The position numbers were made by a program, and so were the translations under genes. From the NCBI RefSeq assembly GCF_001458215.1, contig NZ_CYTW01000003.1, positions 332,946 through 396,945 on the forward strand: a stretch of 64,000 nucleotides of DNA. The letters run 5' to 3'. The stretch comes from Shimia thalassica (GTDB taxonomy: Bacteria > Pseudomonadota > Alphaproteobacteria > Rhodobacterales > Rhodobacteraceae). The notes below the pieces were generated by a model that did not search any database, was not told the DNA's origin, and saw only the letters and a list, made by a program, of their open reading frames with translations. Of this stretch, positions 33,306 to 43,093 are shown piece after piece. The first letter of the stretch is position 1. Each line of letters begins with the position of its first letter.

Positions 33306-34295
33306 ATGAAAACTCTAGCAAAAACACTTGGCGCTGCCGCGCTTGGGTTTGCCGCCAGCATGGCACATGCCGCAGACGACGTAACCCTACAGCTCAAGTG
33401 GGTCACGCAAGCGCAATTCGCAGGGTACTATGTTGCGGCTGACAAAGGATTTTACGAAGAAGAGGGCCTTAACGTCACAATCAAGCCCGGTGGTCCGGAT
33501 ATTGCGCCGGCTCAGGTGATTGCGGGTGGCGGTGCAGACGTTGTTCTGGACTGGATGCCATCGGCGCTTGCGTCACGCGAAAAGGGTCTGGCGCTGGTCA
33601 ACATTGCGCAGCCCTTCAAATCTTCGGGCATGATGCTGACGTGCCGCAAGGACGCAGGCATTGCTTCGCCAGCTGACTTTGCAGGCAAAACACTGGGTGT
33701 TTGGTTCTTTGGCAACGAATATCCGTTCCTGAGCTGGATGAACAAACTTGGTCTTTCAACAGAAGGTGGCGCTGATGGCGTGACTGTTCTCAAGCAAGGC
33801 TTCAACGTTGATCCGATTCTGCAAGGTCAGGCGGCTTGTGTGTCGACCATGACCTATAACGAATACTGGCAGATCATTGATGCGGGCCTGACACCGGATG
33901 ATCTGGTTGTGTTCAAGTATGAAGATCAGGGCGTCGCTACGCTGGAAGACGGCATGTATGTGCTGGAAGACAACCTGAAAGATCCGGCGTTCGAAGACAA
34001 GATGGTCCGTTTCGTACGTGCATCCATGAAAGGCTGGAAGTGGGCGGAAGCCAACCCAACCGACGCTGCCATGATCGTTCTGGACAACGACGCATCGGGT
34101 GCCCAGACAGAAGAGCACCAGATCCGCATGATGGGCGAAATCGCCAAGCTGACCGCAGCCTCGAATGGTGCGCTTGACCCTGCAGATTACGAGCGCACGG
34201 TTGCAAGCCTGATGTCGGGCGGTTCTGACCCTGTCATCACAGCCAAGCCAGAAGGCGCTTGGACACATGCCATCACAGACAAGGCGCTGAAGTAA
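33306..34295 (+). CDS. ABC importer periplasmic binding protein (NMT1/ThiY-like)
   Basis: A 329-residue periplasmic protein with a signal peptide (LAKTLGAAALGFAASMAHAA). Its NMT1/THI5-like core starts VTLQLKWVTQAQFAGYYVAADKGFYEEEGLNV. The LQLKW...AGYYVA pattern is shared with binding proteins for pyrimidine moieties (ThiY) and riboflavin (RibY). AAGGAG precedes the ATG by eight bases. The gene closes the pyrimidine island at a strong terminator. Ligand inferred as a pyrimidine or derivative; not demonstrated. Confidence 0.9.
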   Translation: MKTLAKTLGAAALGFAASMAHAADDVTLQLKWVTQAQFAGYYVAADKGFYEEEGLNVTIKPGGPDIAPAQVIAGGGADVVLDWMPSALASREKGLALVNIAQPFKSSGMMLTCRKDAGIASPADFAGKTLGVWFFGNEYPFLSWMNKLGLSTEGGADGVTVLKQGFNVDPILQGQAACVSTMTYNEYWQIIDAGLTPDDLVVFKYEDQGVATLEDGMYVLEDNLKDPAFEDKMVRFVRASMKGWKWAEANPTDAAMIVLDNDASGAQTEEHQIRMMGEIAKLTAASNGALDPADYERTVASLMSGGSDPVITAKPEGAWTHAITDKALK

Positions 34296-34324
34296 GCGTT
34301 TTACCGCGGGGAGCAACGCGGACG

Positions 34325-34354
34325 AAGGGCCAGAGGGAAACCTCTGGCCCTTTT
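34325..34354 (+). terminator. Terminator after the binding-protein gene
   Basis: Perfect 12-bp stem AAGGGCCAGAGG / CCTCTGGCCCTT with a GAAA tetraloop, followed by a TT tail. Confidence 0.93.
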
Positions 34355-34427
34355 GCGTGGGTGGGGTTCCAATTGTGAAGCGAAGTCATATATATCTCGA
34401 AATCTGAACATGTTTGGAGCAGAAACA

Positions 34428-34859
34428 ATGAGCGGTAAGAAGCTGACCTGTCTGGGGTGTGGCCAAGTCAACAGGGTTCCTGTCGACAAGCTAGCCTCTG
34501 GCCCAAAGTGCGGCACATGTGGTGCAAAGCTGATTTCGTCAAAGGTGATCGAGGTCGATCTTGCGACTTTGCAAAAGGCCGCCCGCAACGATGACTTGCC
34601 TTTGGTGGTGGATTTCTGGGCGCCTTGGTGCGGTCCTTGTCGCCAGATGGCGCCGCAATTTCAACAAGCCGCGCAAGATTTGAATGGGCAGGTGCGTCTT
34701 GTGAAGCTGAATACTGAGGATCATCCACAAGCCAGCAGGACCTATGGCATTCGCGGCATCCCGACGATGGCAACCTTTGCAGGGGGGCGTGAAAAGGCCC
34801 GTCAATCCGGTGCCATGCCCGCCTCGGCCATTGTGAATTGGGTGCGCAAGAGCATCTAG
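34428..34859 (+). CDS. trxC: Thioredoxin 2
   Basis: A 143-residue cytoplasmic disulfide reductase of the TrxC class. An N-terminal zinc ribbon has Cys8, Cys11, Cys28 and Cys31 (CLGCG and CGTCG). The thioredoxin fold then carries the active site WCGPC (67-71) and the cis-proline segment GIRGIPTMATF. GGAG lies eight bases before the ATG. It stands alone between two terminator-bounded units, convergent with the flavoprotein gene. TrxC is usually linked to oxidative stress. Confidence 0.95.
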   Translation: MSGKKLTCLGCGQVNRVPVDKLASGPKCGTCGAKLISSKVIEVDLATLQKAARNDDLPLVVDFWAPWCGPCRQMAPQFQQAAQDLNGQVRLVKLNTEDHPQASRTYGIRGIPTMATFAGGREKARQSGAMPASAIVNWVRKSI

Positions 34860-34872
34860 CGCAGCAGGGTGT

Positions 34873-36024
34873 CTAGCGCCGAAACCTGTTAAGAACATAG
34901 CGGGGCAGGCGGCGCACAACCGCGCGCGCCAGCTCGGGGTACTCCATCTCGCCAGCCAGCAGCTGCATGTACATCATGCGCACCGTACCCGAACGGCGAA
35001 ACGTGCCTGTGAAGGCGGACTGCCATTTGGGGGCAAAAATGATGCGGCGGAGATTGCGCGCAATCCAAAGAGAGCGGTGCATCTCTTTCAGCGAGGTCTG
35101 ATAGAGTGCCAGCGCCTTGTCAGGGGAGTCTTGCGACAGGGCCTTGATTGCGGATTGCGCCGCCAGTTGTCCGCTTTTCATGGCGAATGCGATGCCTTCG
35201 CCGGTGATCGGGTCCACAAGACCCGCAGCATCACCAGCCAACAGGATATTCTTGCGGCCGGGGATGGCGCGAAAATCCCCAAAGGGCAGGTGGTGCCCCT
35301 TGAAACGTTTTGTGTCGCCGTCCAGACCAAGCGAAGTCAGATAGCTCGACATCTTGTCTTTCATGTCCGGATTGGCGGAACGTAGTCCGCCAACCCCCAC
35401 AGTGGTGGAGCCCTGTTTGGGGAATGACCATCCATAGCCCCAGGTCGCGGAAGCGAAATCGATCCGCAATGGCTGGTCTTGTAGGGATTGTTCTGCCGGT
35501 GACGCCTCGATCTCGAGGCCAAACCCAATTGTGCTTGTGTCGAAAGCTTTGCCATACAGGTATTTGGCGGCAATCGAATTGACCCCGTCCGCGCCGATTA
35601 TGATGCTTGCGCCCAGCCGCGCGCCATCTTTGAGGGTAACGCTGCCACCATCGATTTCGGCGATGGCATGGCCGGTCCGATCCTCGGCACCAGCTGCCAA
35701 GGCATGTTGAAACAATGTATTGTCCAACTCGACCCGCATGGTGAGATTAAAGGGCGGAACGTCTTCCAGCCGTGCAAGGCGGCTGCCTTCATGCCAGAAC
35801 TCAATGGCATCCCGCGTGACCGCGCCGGTGGTGTCAAAGTCCTCGCCAAAGATTTCGCGATAATATGACCTGCTGCGACCGGTAAACAGCCCGCCACAAA
35901 GCTTGTTGCGTGGAAAGCTTGCCTTGTCGAGCAGAGCAACGCGATACCCCGCAGCCGCGGCTGTTGTGGCTGCGGCGCTTCCGGCAGGGCCGGCGCCGAT
36001 GACAAGGATGTCATAATTGGTCAT
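34873..36024 (-). CDS. Geranylgeranyl-reductase-family flavoprotein
   Basis: A 383-residue FAD-dependent oxidoreductase. The dinucleotide-binding N-terminus is DILVIGAGPAGSAAATTAAAAGYRVALLDK, followed by FPRNKLCGGLFT, the PxxYxWxFPK-like TWGYGWSFPKQG, and GDAAGLVDPITGEGIAFAMKSGQLAA. These match the geranylgeranyl reductase/archaetidylglycerol family, which saturates prenyl double bonds. The window has no photosynthesis genes, so a role in membrane-lipid, quinone or other prenyl reduction is as likely as bacteriochlorophyll. Substrate unknown. Confidence 0.87.
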   Translation of the reverse strand: MTNYDILVIGAGPAGSAAATTAAAAGYRVALLDKASFPRNKLCGGLFTGRSRSYYREIFGEDFDTTGAVTRDAIEFWHEGSRLARLEDVPPFNLTMRVELDNTLFQHALAAGAEDRTGHAIAEIDGGSVTLKDGARLGASIIIGADGVNSIAAKYLYGKAFDTSTIGFGLEIEASPAEQSLQDQPLRIDFASATWGYGWSFPKQGSTTVGVGGLRSANPDMKDKMSSYLTSLGLDGDTKRFKGHHLPFGDFRAIPGRKNILLAGDAAGLVDPITGEGIAFAMKSGQLAAQSAIKALSQDSPDKALALYQTSLKEMHRSLWIARNLRRIIFAPKWQSAFTGTFRRSGTVRMMYMQLLAGEMEYPELARAVVRRLPRYVLNRFRR

Positions 36025-36114
36025 AGGGTTCTCAAGTTGCGCCCCGTGGTTCTACCAGCTTTTCCGCAGCAATCCAGCGGGTTAGGATGGCGATAAGCAA
36101 CAAGGAGCCAAGAT

Positions 36115-36504
36115 ATGAGCGAAGAGATCTATCCCAGCGGTGAAGCCACGCTGCGAACCGTGGCGATGCCTTCGGATGTGAACGTGAATGGCGACATATT
36201 TGGCGGTTGGGTTTTGGCGCAGATGGATGTTGCCAGTGGCATTGTCGCGGCGCAAAGAGGTCAGGGGCGCGTGACCACCGTTGCGGTGGATGCCATGAAG
36301 TTCATTCGCCCTGTGGCTGTCGGAGATATTCTGTGTGTGTGGGCTTGGGTCGAACGGATCGGGCGCAGCTCAATGGGGATCCGTATCGAGGCCTGGGTTG
36401 TACGGCATCAGGGACGTGCCAAGGAAAAGGTCACCGAAGCGGTTTTTACCTATGTCGCAATTGACGAACATGGAAAACCCAGACCTGTTCCGGACGAAGC
36501 GTAA
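36115..36504 (+). CDS. Acyl-CoA thioesterase, YciA-like hotdog
   Basis: A 129-residue single-hotdog thioesterase. MPSDVNVNGDIFGGWVLAQMDVASGI contains the conserved N-x-x-G-D-x-F-G-G and catalytic Asp of the YciA/Acot family. VDAMKFIRPVAVGDILCVWAW follows. It hydrolyses acyl-CoA in the cytoplasm; chain-length preference unknown. Start has AAGGAG eight bases upstream. Followed closely by a strong terminator. Confidence 0.92.
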   Translation: MSEEIYPSGEATLRTVAMPSDVNVNGDIFGGWVLAQMDVASGIVAAQRGQGRVTTVAVDAMKFIRPVAVGDILCVWAWVERIGRSSMGIRIEAWVVRHQGRAKEKVTEAVFTYVAIDEHGKPRPVPDEA

Positions 36505-36520
36505 GGATTTTAATGGAAGC

Positions 36521-36564
36521 AACGCTGTGGCAGCGGGACAGCGACCGCCACAGCGTTTCTTTTC
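36521..36564 (+). terminator. Terminator after the thioesterase gene
   Basis: Perfect 11-bp arms AACGCTGTGGC / GCCACAGCGTT with a 15-base loop, then TCTTTT. Confidence 0.9.
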
Positions 36565-36579
36565 ACAAAGTCCGGCAGA

Positions 36580-36816
36580 TCAGTGTGTCGTCACCGGATG
36601 ATGTGCGTCAGCGTGTTCCTGGTCGTCCGCTGGGGAAAGCCGGTGACGCAGGACGTCCAAAAGCCATAGGAAAAGGAAAAATGCGATTGGATAGCCGATT
36701 GCGAACCCCATATACGTGGTAAATGCCTGCCAAAGACCGTTTTCAAGAACGACAATCTGAACAGCGGCCAAGAACAGGCCGATCATGCTGCAGATTAGGA
36801 TCATTACTAAGGCCAT
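36580..36816 (-). CDS. Small two-helix membrane protein
   Basis: A 78-residue hypothetical protein. Two predicted membrane helices (LVMILICSMIGLFLAAVQIVVL and MGFAIGYPIAFFLFLWLLDVL) are followed by a hydrophilic His/Asp-rich tail (DDQEHADAHHPVTTH). A clear AGGAG six bases before the ATG supports that it is real. No family recognised. The histidine-rich tail could bind metal, which is speculation. Confidence 0.7.
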   Translation of the reverse strand: MALVMILICSMIGLFLAAVQIVVLENGLWQAFTTYMGFAIGYPIAFFLFLWLLDVLRHRLSPADDQEHADAHHPVTTH

Positions 36817-37109
36817 GGGATTCTCCTGCCTGTGGCGCGGGGACAAATAGGCGCCATTCCTCGTAATATAAGGCACCAAGAGAATGCGTCAAAAATACGG
36901 CATCTCAGGGGCACACATGCGTCAAACACCAAAAAAGGCGGATTTTCGCAGATTATGCCAGTTGAGTTAATGAGCGGTTAATCTGCACTCCGTCCTCGTG
37001 ACTCTACCCGATTTCACCGCAAAAAGCAGTAAGAACCGGTCGCGTTCACGCGTTTAGGTCAGAGATGTCTTGAAGTGCAGGAGGTAGGCGCCTTTAAGAG
37101 ACGGAAATC
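36817..37109. other. Gene-free stretch between two small membrane-protein genes
   Basis: 293 bases. Promoter for the 78-residue protein must lie in its left part, an AT-rich area around 36860-36980. I see no tRNA, hairpin with T-tract or plausible open frame in it. Confidence 0.5.
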
Positions 37110-37505
37110 TCAGTCGGATTTCACAGGCGATTTGTCGAGCATGGTTTGAAACAGTGTTACCAACCACGCAGCAACCGCAGCAGATGTTGCAATCCAGCCA
37201 AAGAACCAAAGTTTACCGGCAAAGGCGTCCTCTGCATAGGAGGCGGCAAATTGCTCTCCACCGTATTTGGCCACACCAAAGGCTGCGACCACGGCAACGG
37301 CAAAGGTAATGCGCCGGACCATCGCAGAGATCGTAAGGCGTGTGGCCAAGACCGCGATGACAATACCAATCGGCGCACCGATCAATACGGACTTCGTCGA
37401 CCACCACGGGTGTGCCCCAAAGCTTGTCGGGACATCAAACACCACGACCAGTGCCATGACGATTGCAGCAAGGATAACGGGCAGGGCTGGCTTCAAGGCT
37501 TGCAT
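37110..37505 (-). CDS. Small integral membrane protein
   Basis: A 131-residue hypothetical protein with about four hydrophobic helices: PVILAAIVMALVVVFDV, VLIGAPIGIVIAVLATRL, ITFAVAVVAAFGVA and WFFGWIATSAAVAAWLVTLF. GGAG sits five bases before the ATG. No family recognised. It has no obvious operon partner. Its high hydrophobicity, consistent reading frame and ribosome site support it being a gene. Confidence 0.7.
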   Translation of the reverse strand: MQALKPALPVILAAIVMALVVVFDVPTSFGAHPWWSTKSVLIGAPIGIVIAVLATRLTISAMVRRITFAVAVVAAFGVAKYGGEQFAASYAEDAFAGKLWFFGWIATSAAVAAWLVTLFQTMLDKSPVKSD

Positions 37506-37651
37506 GGGATCTCCGAGGTGGATGGTTTGTCATTGGTTAACGAAGTGAGGTCCTGCCGCCAAGAGGTGTTTCAAGAGGCTGGCGAGGATGTGACGACATG
37601 GAAGGCGCTGGAGGCGGGTATAGGCCTGACCCCAGAAACGGGATGATCTGG

Positions 37652-37685
37652 GCCAAAAGAAAGGGCGGCCTGAAAGCCGCCCTTT
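37652..37685 (-). terminator. Terminator after ettA
   Basis: Stem AAGGGCGGC / GCCGCCCTT (9 bp) with a six-base loop; minus strand continues CTTTCTTTTGG. Confidence 0.88.
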
Positions 37686-37688
37686 GCA

Positions 37689-39356
37689 TTAACGCGAGAA
37701 CTTTTTGTGCTTCAGGCGCTTGGGTTCAAGCGCATCGGCGCCAAGACGGCGTTTCTTGTCTTCTTCGTAGTCTTCGAAGTTGCCTTCAAACCATTCCACA
37801 TGGGCATCACCTTCGAAGGCGAGCATGTGGGTACAGATCCGGTCGAGGAAAAAGCGGTCGTGCGAGATGACCACGGCGCAACCTGCAAAGTCGACAAGGG
37901 CGTCTTCGAGGGCCCGCAGGGTTTCGACGTCCAGATCGTTGGTCGGTTCGTCGAGCAACAGCACGTTGCCGCCTTCTTTGAGCAAGCGCGCCATGTGGAC
38001 GCGGTTACGCTCACCACCGGACAAGAGGTTCAGCGGCTTTTGCTGGTCACCGCCTTTAAAGTTGAAGGACGAACAATAGGCACGGGAATTGACCTGTGCG
38101 TCACCCAGTTCGATGATTTCGGCACCGCCGGAAATCGCTTCCCAAACGGTTTCGCTGTCTTTGAGATCATCGCGCGACTGATCCACATAGGACAGCTTTA
38201 CTGTGTCGCCGTATTCAACGGTGCCTTCATCGGGCTGTTCCTGACCTGTCAGCATTTTGAACAGGGTTGATTTACCTGCACCGTTGGGGCCGATCACGCC
38301 GACGATACCACCGGGGGGCAGCGAGAATTCGAGGTTCTCGATCAGTTGTTTGTCGCCGAAGTGCTTCGATATACCGTTAACCTCGATCACTTTAGAGCCA
38401 AGACGCGGACCGTTTGGAATAACGATCTGGGCGCGGCCGACTTTTTCGCGCTCGGACTGGTTGGCCATCTCGTTATAGGCCGAGATACGCGCTTTGGATT
38501 TTGCCTGACGGGCTTTCTGGCCCTGACGCATCCATTCAAGTTCGCGTTCCAGCGTTTTCTGTTTGGATTTGTCTTCTTTGGCTTCGTGCTCAAGACGTTT
38601 GGCTTTTTGCTCGAGCCAGGCAGAGTAGTTGCCTTCGTAGGGAATGCCCTTGCCGCGGTCCAGTTCGAGAATCCAGCTGGTGATATCATCGAGGAAATAC
38701 CGGTCGTGCGTTACGCAGAGGATGGTGCCCTTGTAGTCGATCAGGTGCTGTTGCAGCCAAGCGATGGTTTCGGCGTCAAGGTGGTTGGTCGGTTCGTCAA
38801 GCAGAAGCATATCGGGTGCTTCCAGCAGCAGTTTGCACAATGCAACACGACGTGCTTCACCGCCCGACAGATCCGAAATCTTGGCGTCATCAGGAGGGCA
38901 GCGCAGGGCCTCCATCGAGATGTCGACCTGACTGTCCAGATCCCAGAGGTTTTCGGAATCGATGGCGTCTTGCAGGACGGTCATCTCTTCCATCAACTCG
39001 TCGGAATAATTCTCGGCCATTTCCATCGCGATTGCGTTGAAGCGGTCCACTTTGGCTTTTTTCTCGGAAACACCCAGCATGACGTTTTCGCGCACGGTCA
39101 GGGTTTCGTCGAGTTTGGGTTCCTGAGGCAGGTAGCCCACTTTGGCGCCTTCTGCGGCCCAGGCTTCCCCTGTGAACTCTTTGTCCATGCCGGCCATGAT
39201 TTTCATCAGGGTTGATTTACCGGCGCCGTTGACGCCAACCACGCCGATTTTCACACCGGGCAGGAAGCTGAGGTGAATGTTCTCGAAGCATTTCTTGCCA
39301 CCAGGATAGGTCTTGGAGACCCCCTGCATGTGGTAGACGTATTGATAGGATGCCAT
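37689..39356 (-). CDS. ettA: Energy-dependent translational throttle EttA
   Basis: A 555-residue ABC-F ATPase, the exact length of E. coli EttA. ABC-F proteins bind the ribosomal E site and gate the first elongation steps according to ADP/ATP ratio. Two ATPase domains are visible: Walker A GVNGAGKST and GPNGAGKST, signatures LSGGEARRVALCK and LSGGERNRVHMAR, and Walker B LLLDEPTNHLD and LLLDEPTNDLD. A linker of about 45 charged residues joins them and there are no membrane helices. The start at 39356 (MASYQYVYHMQGVSK) is the family-typical one; the frame is open for another 86 codons upstream but without coding character. Confidence 0.96.
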   Translation of the reverse strand: MASYQYVYHMQGVSKTYPGGKKCFENIHLSFLPGVKIGVVGVNGAGKSTLMKIMAGMDKEFTGEAWAAEGAKVGYLPQEPKLDETLTVRENVMLGVSEKKAKVDRFNAIAMEMAENYSDELMEEMTVLQDAIDSENLWDLDSQVDISMEALRCPPDDAKISDLSGGEARRVALCKLLLEAPDMLLLDEPTNHLDAETIAWLQQHLIDYKGTILCVTHDRYFLDDITSWILELDRGKGIPYEGNYSAWLEQKAKRLEHEAKEDKSKQKTLERELEWMRQGQKARQAKSKARISAYNEMANQSEREKVGRAQIVIPNGPRLGSKVIEVNGISKHFGDKQLIENLEFSLPPGGIVGVIGPNGAGKSTLFKMLTGQEQPDEGTVEYGDTVKLSYVDQSRDDLKDSETVWEAISGGAEIIELGDAQVNSRAYCSSFNFKGGDQQKPLNLLSGGERNRVHMARLLKEGGNVLLLDEPTNDLDVETLRALEDALVDFAGCAVVISHDRFFLDRICTHMLAFEGDAHVEWFEGNFEDYEEDKKRRLGADALEPKRLKHKKFSR

Positions 39357-39553
39357 TGGTGCCGACTCCGGTTGGAAATAAGGTGTTGCAGGGTGTGATA
39401 ACGAATGGGCGGACGAGGAGCAATGCGAGGATGTGCAAAAGCCGAGGGCAAAAGGTGGTTGGCGGTGGCTGAATGGGCGCTGGTTGATTGACATCGCGTA
39501 GTTGGCAAGCCAAACCTTCGAGCAGAGACGATTTTGCGAGACAGATTTCGAGT

Positions 39554-40510
39554 ATGCGCCGACTTTGGATCCACATTGGACATGACAAGACAGGCTCATC
39601 CTATTTGCAGGCATTGTTCGCCAGAAATCTGGATGTTCTCGCTTCTCATGGGATCGGGTATCCCATTCGCACCGGTTTGAAAGACCTCGCCACGCGCGGG
39701 ATCACGACATCTGGCACGGAGCATGACGACGGGCTTGAAGCGCGGATAGAGTCGTTGCCGGCAAATCAGGACGTTTTGTTAAGCTACGAGGGCTTTTTCA
39801 ACAGCCTTGCCGAGCAGTTTGATACCGAAATGGAGCGTTGGCGGTCGTGGTGTACCCGATTTGGGTTTGATGAAATCCACGTCCTGTTGTTTATCCGCAA
39901 TCCGATCGGGCATGCGACGTCGTCTTACATGCAAATCGTGCGGGCGCATGGCGGTGTTAATCCGCTGGATGCATATGTCCGCAAATACAACCGCCCCTTG
40001 ATCACCATGCGTGTGCTCAAGCGGTTGCAGAGTCAGAAAGAGATCGCATCAATAACGGTGCGCAACTACTCGCGGGTGCGCAACGCGGTTGCCGATGAAG
40101 TTCTGGCCTGGTTGCCGGTTGAGCCCGATGTTGCGTTTCATGAAAGTAAGGATGAAGTCATCAATCGGGGTCTGACGGATGCCGAAATGATTGTGACGCG
40201 TTGGGTAAACGGGTGGTCTCCTGCCTTTGGTCGGAAACTGGCCATACAAGCACAGCGGTCCTATCCCGATCTGCAGGCATCCCGCATTTGGCCCTCGTTT
40301 GATGCGCAACAGAACATGTTGCGGCGTAACAAGGATGCCATGGGGGTTGTGAACCAAATGGCAGGCCCGTTGGGCAGTTACGAAATCGACACCCAGCCCC
40401 CCCATGAAGAAAAGACCAGCCGCGCCAAGGTCTGGGGCACAGGGCTGCGTATGTTTGTGTCGTTAGGGCGCGCGCGTGTCACCGCATTGGCACGCAAAAT
40501 CCTACCCTAA
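39554..40510 (+). CDS. Sulfotransferase-like protein
   Basis: A 318-residue protein whose N-terminus WIHIGHDKTGSSYLQALFARN is the P-loop-like PAPS-binding segment of sulfotransferases (H-I-G-x-x-K-T-G-S-x-x-L). Later there is HVLLFIRNPIGHATSSYMQIV, like the 3'-phosphate-binding (R-N-P...S) motif. It would transfer sulfate from PAPS to a carbohydrate or other acceptor. The ATG at 39554 starts directly at the motif, though the ribosome site is weak. A palindrome TTGGCAAGCCAA lies about 40 bases upstream. Divergent from ettA. Acceptor unknown. Confidence 0.7.
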   Translation: MRRLWIHIGHDKTGSSYLQALFARNLDVLASHGIGYPIRTGLKDLATRGITTSGTEHDDGLEARIESLPANQDVLLSYEGFFNSLAEQFDTEMERWRSWCTRFGFDEIHVLLFIRNPIGHATSSYMQIVRAHGGVNPLDAYVRKYNRPLITMRVLKRLQSQKEIASITVRNYSRVRNAVADEVLAWLPVEPDVAFHESKDEVINRGLTDAEMIVTRWVNGWSPAFGRKLAIQAQRSYPDLQASRIWPSFDAQQNMLRRNKDAMGVVNQMAGPLGSYEIDTQPPHEEKTSRAKVWGTGLRMFVSLGRARVTALARKILP

Positions 40511-40537
40511 CAGTATCAGGCCGGAAACGGGCCGCTT

Positions 40538-41413
40538 TCAGAGGTGCTTTTCGAAGAAAACGTCCGGATACGGATCGTCATTGAACCGGTCAATTTCGGT
40601 CCATCCCGATTTCTGATAGAGCGCAACCGCTTCGGGCAGTGCCGAATTCGTGTCGAGGCGCAGCGTTTTGATCCCGAGTTTCTGTGCGGTTTCTTCGACT
40701 TGCCCCATCAGGCGGCGGGCAAGCCCAAGACCGCGAGAGGCAGGAGATATCCAAAGGCGTTTGATTTCCGCATACCCTTTGTCAGTACCTTTGAGACCCA
40801 CACAGCCAAGGGGCAGCCCGTCTGACAGGGCGACAAGAAACGATCCGCGCGGGGGCAGCATATCTGCGGCGTCGGGATCGCAGCTTAGGTTCACATCAAA
40901 ACCGGTTTCGAGGCGTCGCGCCAGTTCGCCATAGTATTCTTGCAGGCAATAGAGCGCATCCGGCGTCGTGGGGGAAACTTCAATCACCGAGATATCATCA
41001 CGACCAAGCGCAGTTGCAACCAGATCCATTGCTGCCAGCAGGGTTTCCGAGGACACGTGACGGGTCAGGAGCGACTGTGCCTGTTGATCTGACAGCGCAT
41101 TATAGGCTTCAAATTCGGCGCGGCCGGCGTCTGTAAGATCGGCAATGCGTCGACGGCCATCTTCGGGCGCTGCACGAAGCGTAACAAGACCGTCGTCTTG
41201 CAGGGTTTTCAAAAAGCGGCTGAGCACGGCTTTTTCAAGACCGAGGTAAAGGCGCAACGTTTCCAGATCGCCCCCCTTGTGTCCAATCGCATGGATCACA
41301 CGTGCAGGGCCCAAAGGGCGCCCTCGTCCCAGAAAGGATTGGTCCAAAACGCCGGTTTCTCGGGTCACAGCTCGGTTGAAACGGCGGATGCGGGCAACGG
41401 GATCAAGAGGCAT
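40538..41413 (-). CDS. MarR-GNAT fusion regulator/acetyltransferase
   Basis: A 291-residue two-domain protein. Residues 1-130 are a MarR-like winged helix ([46 protein letters not shown]). Residues ~145-291 are a GNAT N-acetyltransferase, with acetyl-CoA loop [20 protein letters not shown] and [26 protein letters not shown]. Such fusions couple DNA binding to acetylation of a small molecule. Target and substrate unknown. It is divergent from nadD. Confidence 0.9.
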   Translation of the reverse strand: MPLDPVARIRRFNRAVTRETGVLDQSFLGRGRPLGPARVIHAIGHKGGDLETLRLYLGLEKAVLSRFLKTLQDDGLVTLRAAPEDGRRRIADLTDAGRAEFEAYNALSDQQAQSLLTRHVSSETLLAAMDLVATALGRDDISVIEVSPTTPDALYCLQEYYGELARRLETGFDVNLSCDPDAADMLPPRGSFLVALSDGLPLGCVGLKGTDKGYAEIKRLWISPASRGLGLARRLMGQVEETAQKLGIKTLRLDTNSALPEAVALYQKSGWTEIDRFNDDPYPDVFFEKHL

Positions 41414-41529
41414 TGGTTTACTTTGGTCAACTAAATTTTCCGCACCATATCCGATCTCGTATACAGGTCAAGAGACGAGATTGCCTGCAACCTGTTTCTG
41501 GCGCTCAAAGATCGAAAAGGGGTAAACCG

Positions 41530-42168
41530 TTGTTGTCACAGGCAAACCGGCGCAGTAAACCGAAGCCCATGCTTGGCGTGCAAGGGAAATATCGCGGTTT
41601 GACCATCGGTCTGCTGGGAGGATCGTTTGATCCCCCCCACGAAGGTCATGCGCGTATCACACGCGAAGCGTTGAAGCGGTTCAATCTGGATCGGGTGTGG
41701 TGGCTGGTTAGCCCGGGAAATCCACTGAAAGATCAAGGGCCAGCGTCGATGGCGCGGCGCGTTGAGGCTGCCCAAAATCTGATGCAGCATCCAAAGGTTG
41801 ATATTTCGGATTTCGAATATCGTGCGGGCACAAGGTACACTGCGGAAACCATTGCCGCGTTGCAGGCGGCCTATCCGCGGGTGCGCTTTGTCTGGTTGAT
41901 GGGCGCGGACAATCTGGCCCAGTTCCATATGTGGAAAGACTGGCGCGAGATTATGCATCGGGTGCCTGTTGGCGTGTTGGCACGTCCCGGTGATCGCACA
42001 AGCGCGCGCAGCGGGCCGGCGGCACAGATTTTCGGCCGCTATCGTCTCAGATCGAGAGAAAGCCGTTTGCTGTCCACTGTGACGACACCGGCATGGTGCT
42101 TTGTTAATATGCCGATGACAGATGCAAGTTCGACGGAAATTCGCGCGGCGGGACGTTGGGTCAGGTAA
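41530..42168 (+). CDS. nadD: Nicotinate-nucleotide adenylyltransferase
   Basis: Forms deamido-NAD from nicotinate mononucleotide and ATP, the step before NadE (also in this window). The nucleotidyltransferase motifs are [17 protein letters not shown] and [13 protein letters not shown] near the C-terminus. [17 protein letters not shown] is typical of NadD. The start is uncertain: TTG at 41530 has AAAGGGG seven bases upstream (212 residues), ATG at 41569 is an alternative, and the frame stays open to 41413. The stop overlaps the convergent DMT permease gene by eight bases. Confidence 0.93.
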   Translation: MLSQANRRSKPKPMLGVQGKYRGLTIGLLGGSFDPPHEGHARITREALKRFNLDRVWWLVSPGNPLKDQGPASMARRVEAAQNLMQHPKVDISDFEYRAGTRYTAETIAALQAAYPRVRFVWLMGADNLAQFHMWKDWREIMHRVPVGVLARPGDRTSARSGPAAQIFGRYRLRSRESRLLSTVTTPAWCFVNMPMTDASSTEIRAAGRWVR

Positions 42169-43024
42169 GTTTCACGCTGCGGCGATTGAGAAGGGCAGAG
42201 GCAAGACCGGCCCCGATGATAAGGAACAGACCAGCGATCGTGACAGCATCCGGCAGGTCATGAAAGACCAGCCAGCCGAGTATCACGGCCGAGATCAACT
42301 GGAAGTAAACAAAGGGGGCCAGTGTTGTGGCGTCCGCGCGGGCATAGGCAAAGAGCAACAAAAAGTTCCCGCCCATCGAGAAAACAGCGCTTGCCAAAGT
42401 AAGGGTCATCATCGTGCCCGAAAGAGGCGGGATCAGCGTGATACAGAATGGTGTCATCAAAACCGCGCTTAGGAAGAGCTGTGTGAACAGCAGGCTTCCA
42501 GGGCGACCGACCGCGGATAACCAGCGGGACGCGGTCAGGAACGCGCCGTAAAACAGCCCCGCAACAAGGGCAAATCCCAGACCTGACGATGCCTGAAATC
42601 CGGGGCGCACGACCAAGAGCACACCAAGAAACCCGAGTGCCATCAAGACGGAACGAAGAGGGGTGACGCGTTCTTTCAACAACACCACGGACAAGACATA
42701 GCTGAAGATCGGGCCAACGAAAAAGGCCGCGAACACATCTGCAACTGGTGCTGTTTGAAGTGCAAACTGGATATTCGTGATGCCGCCCGTCAAGAGCATG
42801 GCCCGAAGCCAAATGCGCCAATCCCGCATCAGGCGAAGTGTGCCCGCGCGGACCAAAGGCAAGGCGATCAGGCTTCCGATCACAAAACGGGACCATGCCA
42901 CATAAAGCGGACTTGCCTCGTGCGCGGATGACAACAGCTTGCCCGCGGTGTCCCCTGCCGGGATCATCGACATCGCGATGAACATTATGATTAAGGCCTG
43001 CCACATGGTGCAAATCGCTAACAT
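42161..43024 (-). CDS. DMT-superfamily (EamA) permease
   Basis: A roughly 287-residue inner-membrane transporter with ten predicted helices in two EamA repeats ([22 protein letters not shown] through [15 protein letters not shown], and [21 protein letters not shown] through [16 protein letters not shown]). Family members export metabolites or amino acids; substrate unknown. The start is uncertain: ATG at 43024 or 43006 begins just before the first helix, and a start at 43090 would almost touch the divergent dacB gene. No clear ribosome site for any. Confidence 0.85.
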   Translation of the reverse strand: MLAICTMWQALIIMFIAMSMIPAGDTAGKLLSSAHEASPLYVAWSRFVIGSLIALPLVRAGTLRLMRDWRIWLRAMLLTGGITNIQFALQTAPVADVFAAFFVGPIFSYVLSVVLLKERVTPLRSVLMALGFLGVLLVVRPGFQASSGLGFALVAGLFYGAFLTASRWLSAVGRPGSLLFTQLFLSAVLMTPFCITLIPPLSGTMMTLTLASAVFSMGGNFLLLFAYARADATTLAPFVYFQLISAVILGWLVFHDLPDAVTIAGLFLIIGAGLASALLNRRSVKLT

Positions 43025-43093
43025 GTTCTGAAGTGTGGGAAAATGGCATTCTGATGCTTGTCTGAAATGGCCGGGGAAGGTTAATGTCACCGC

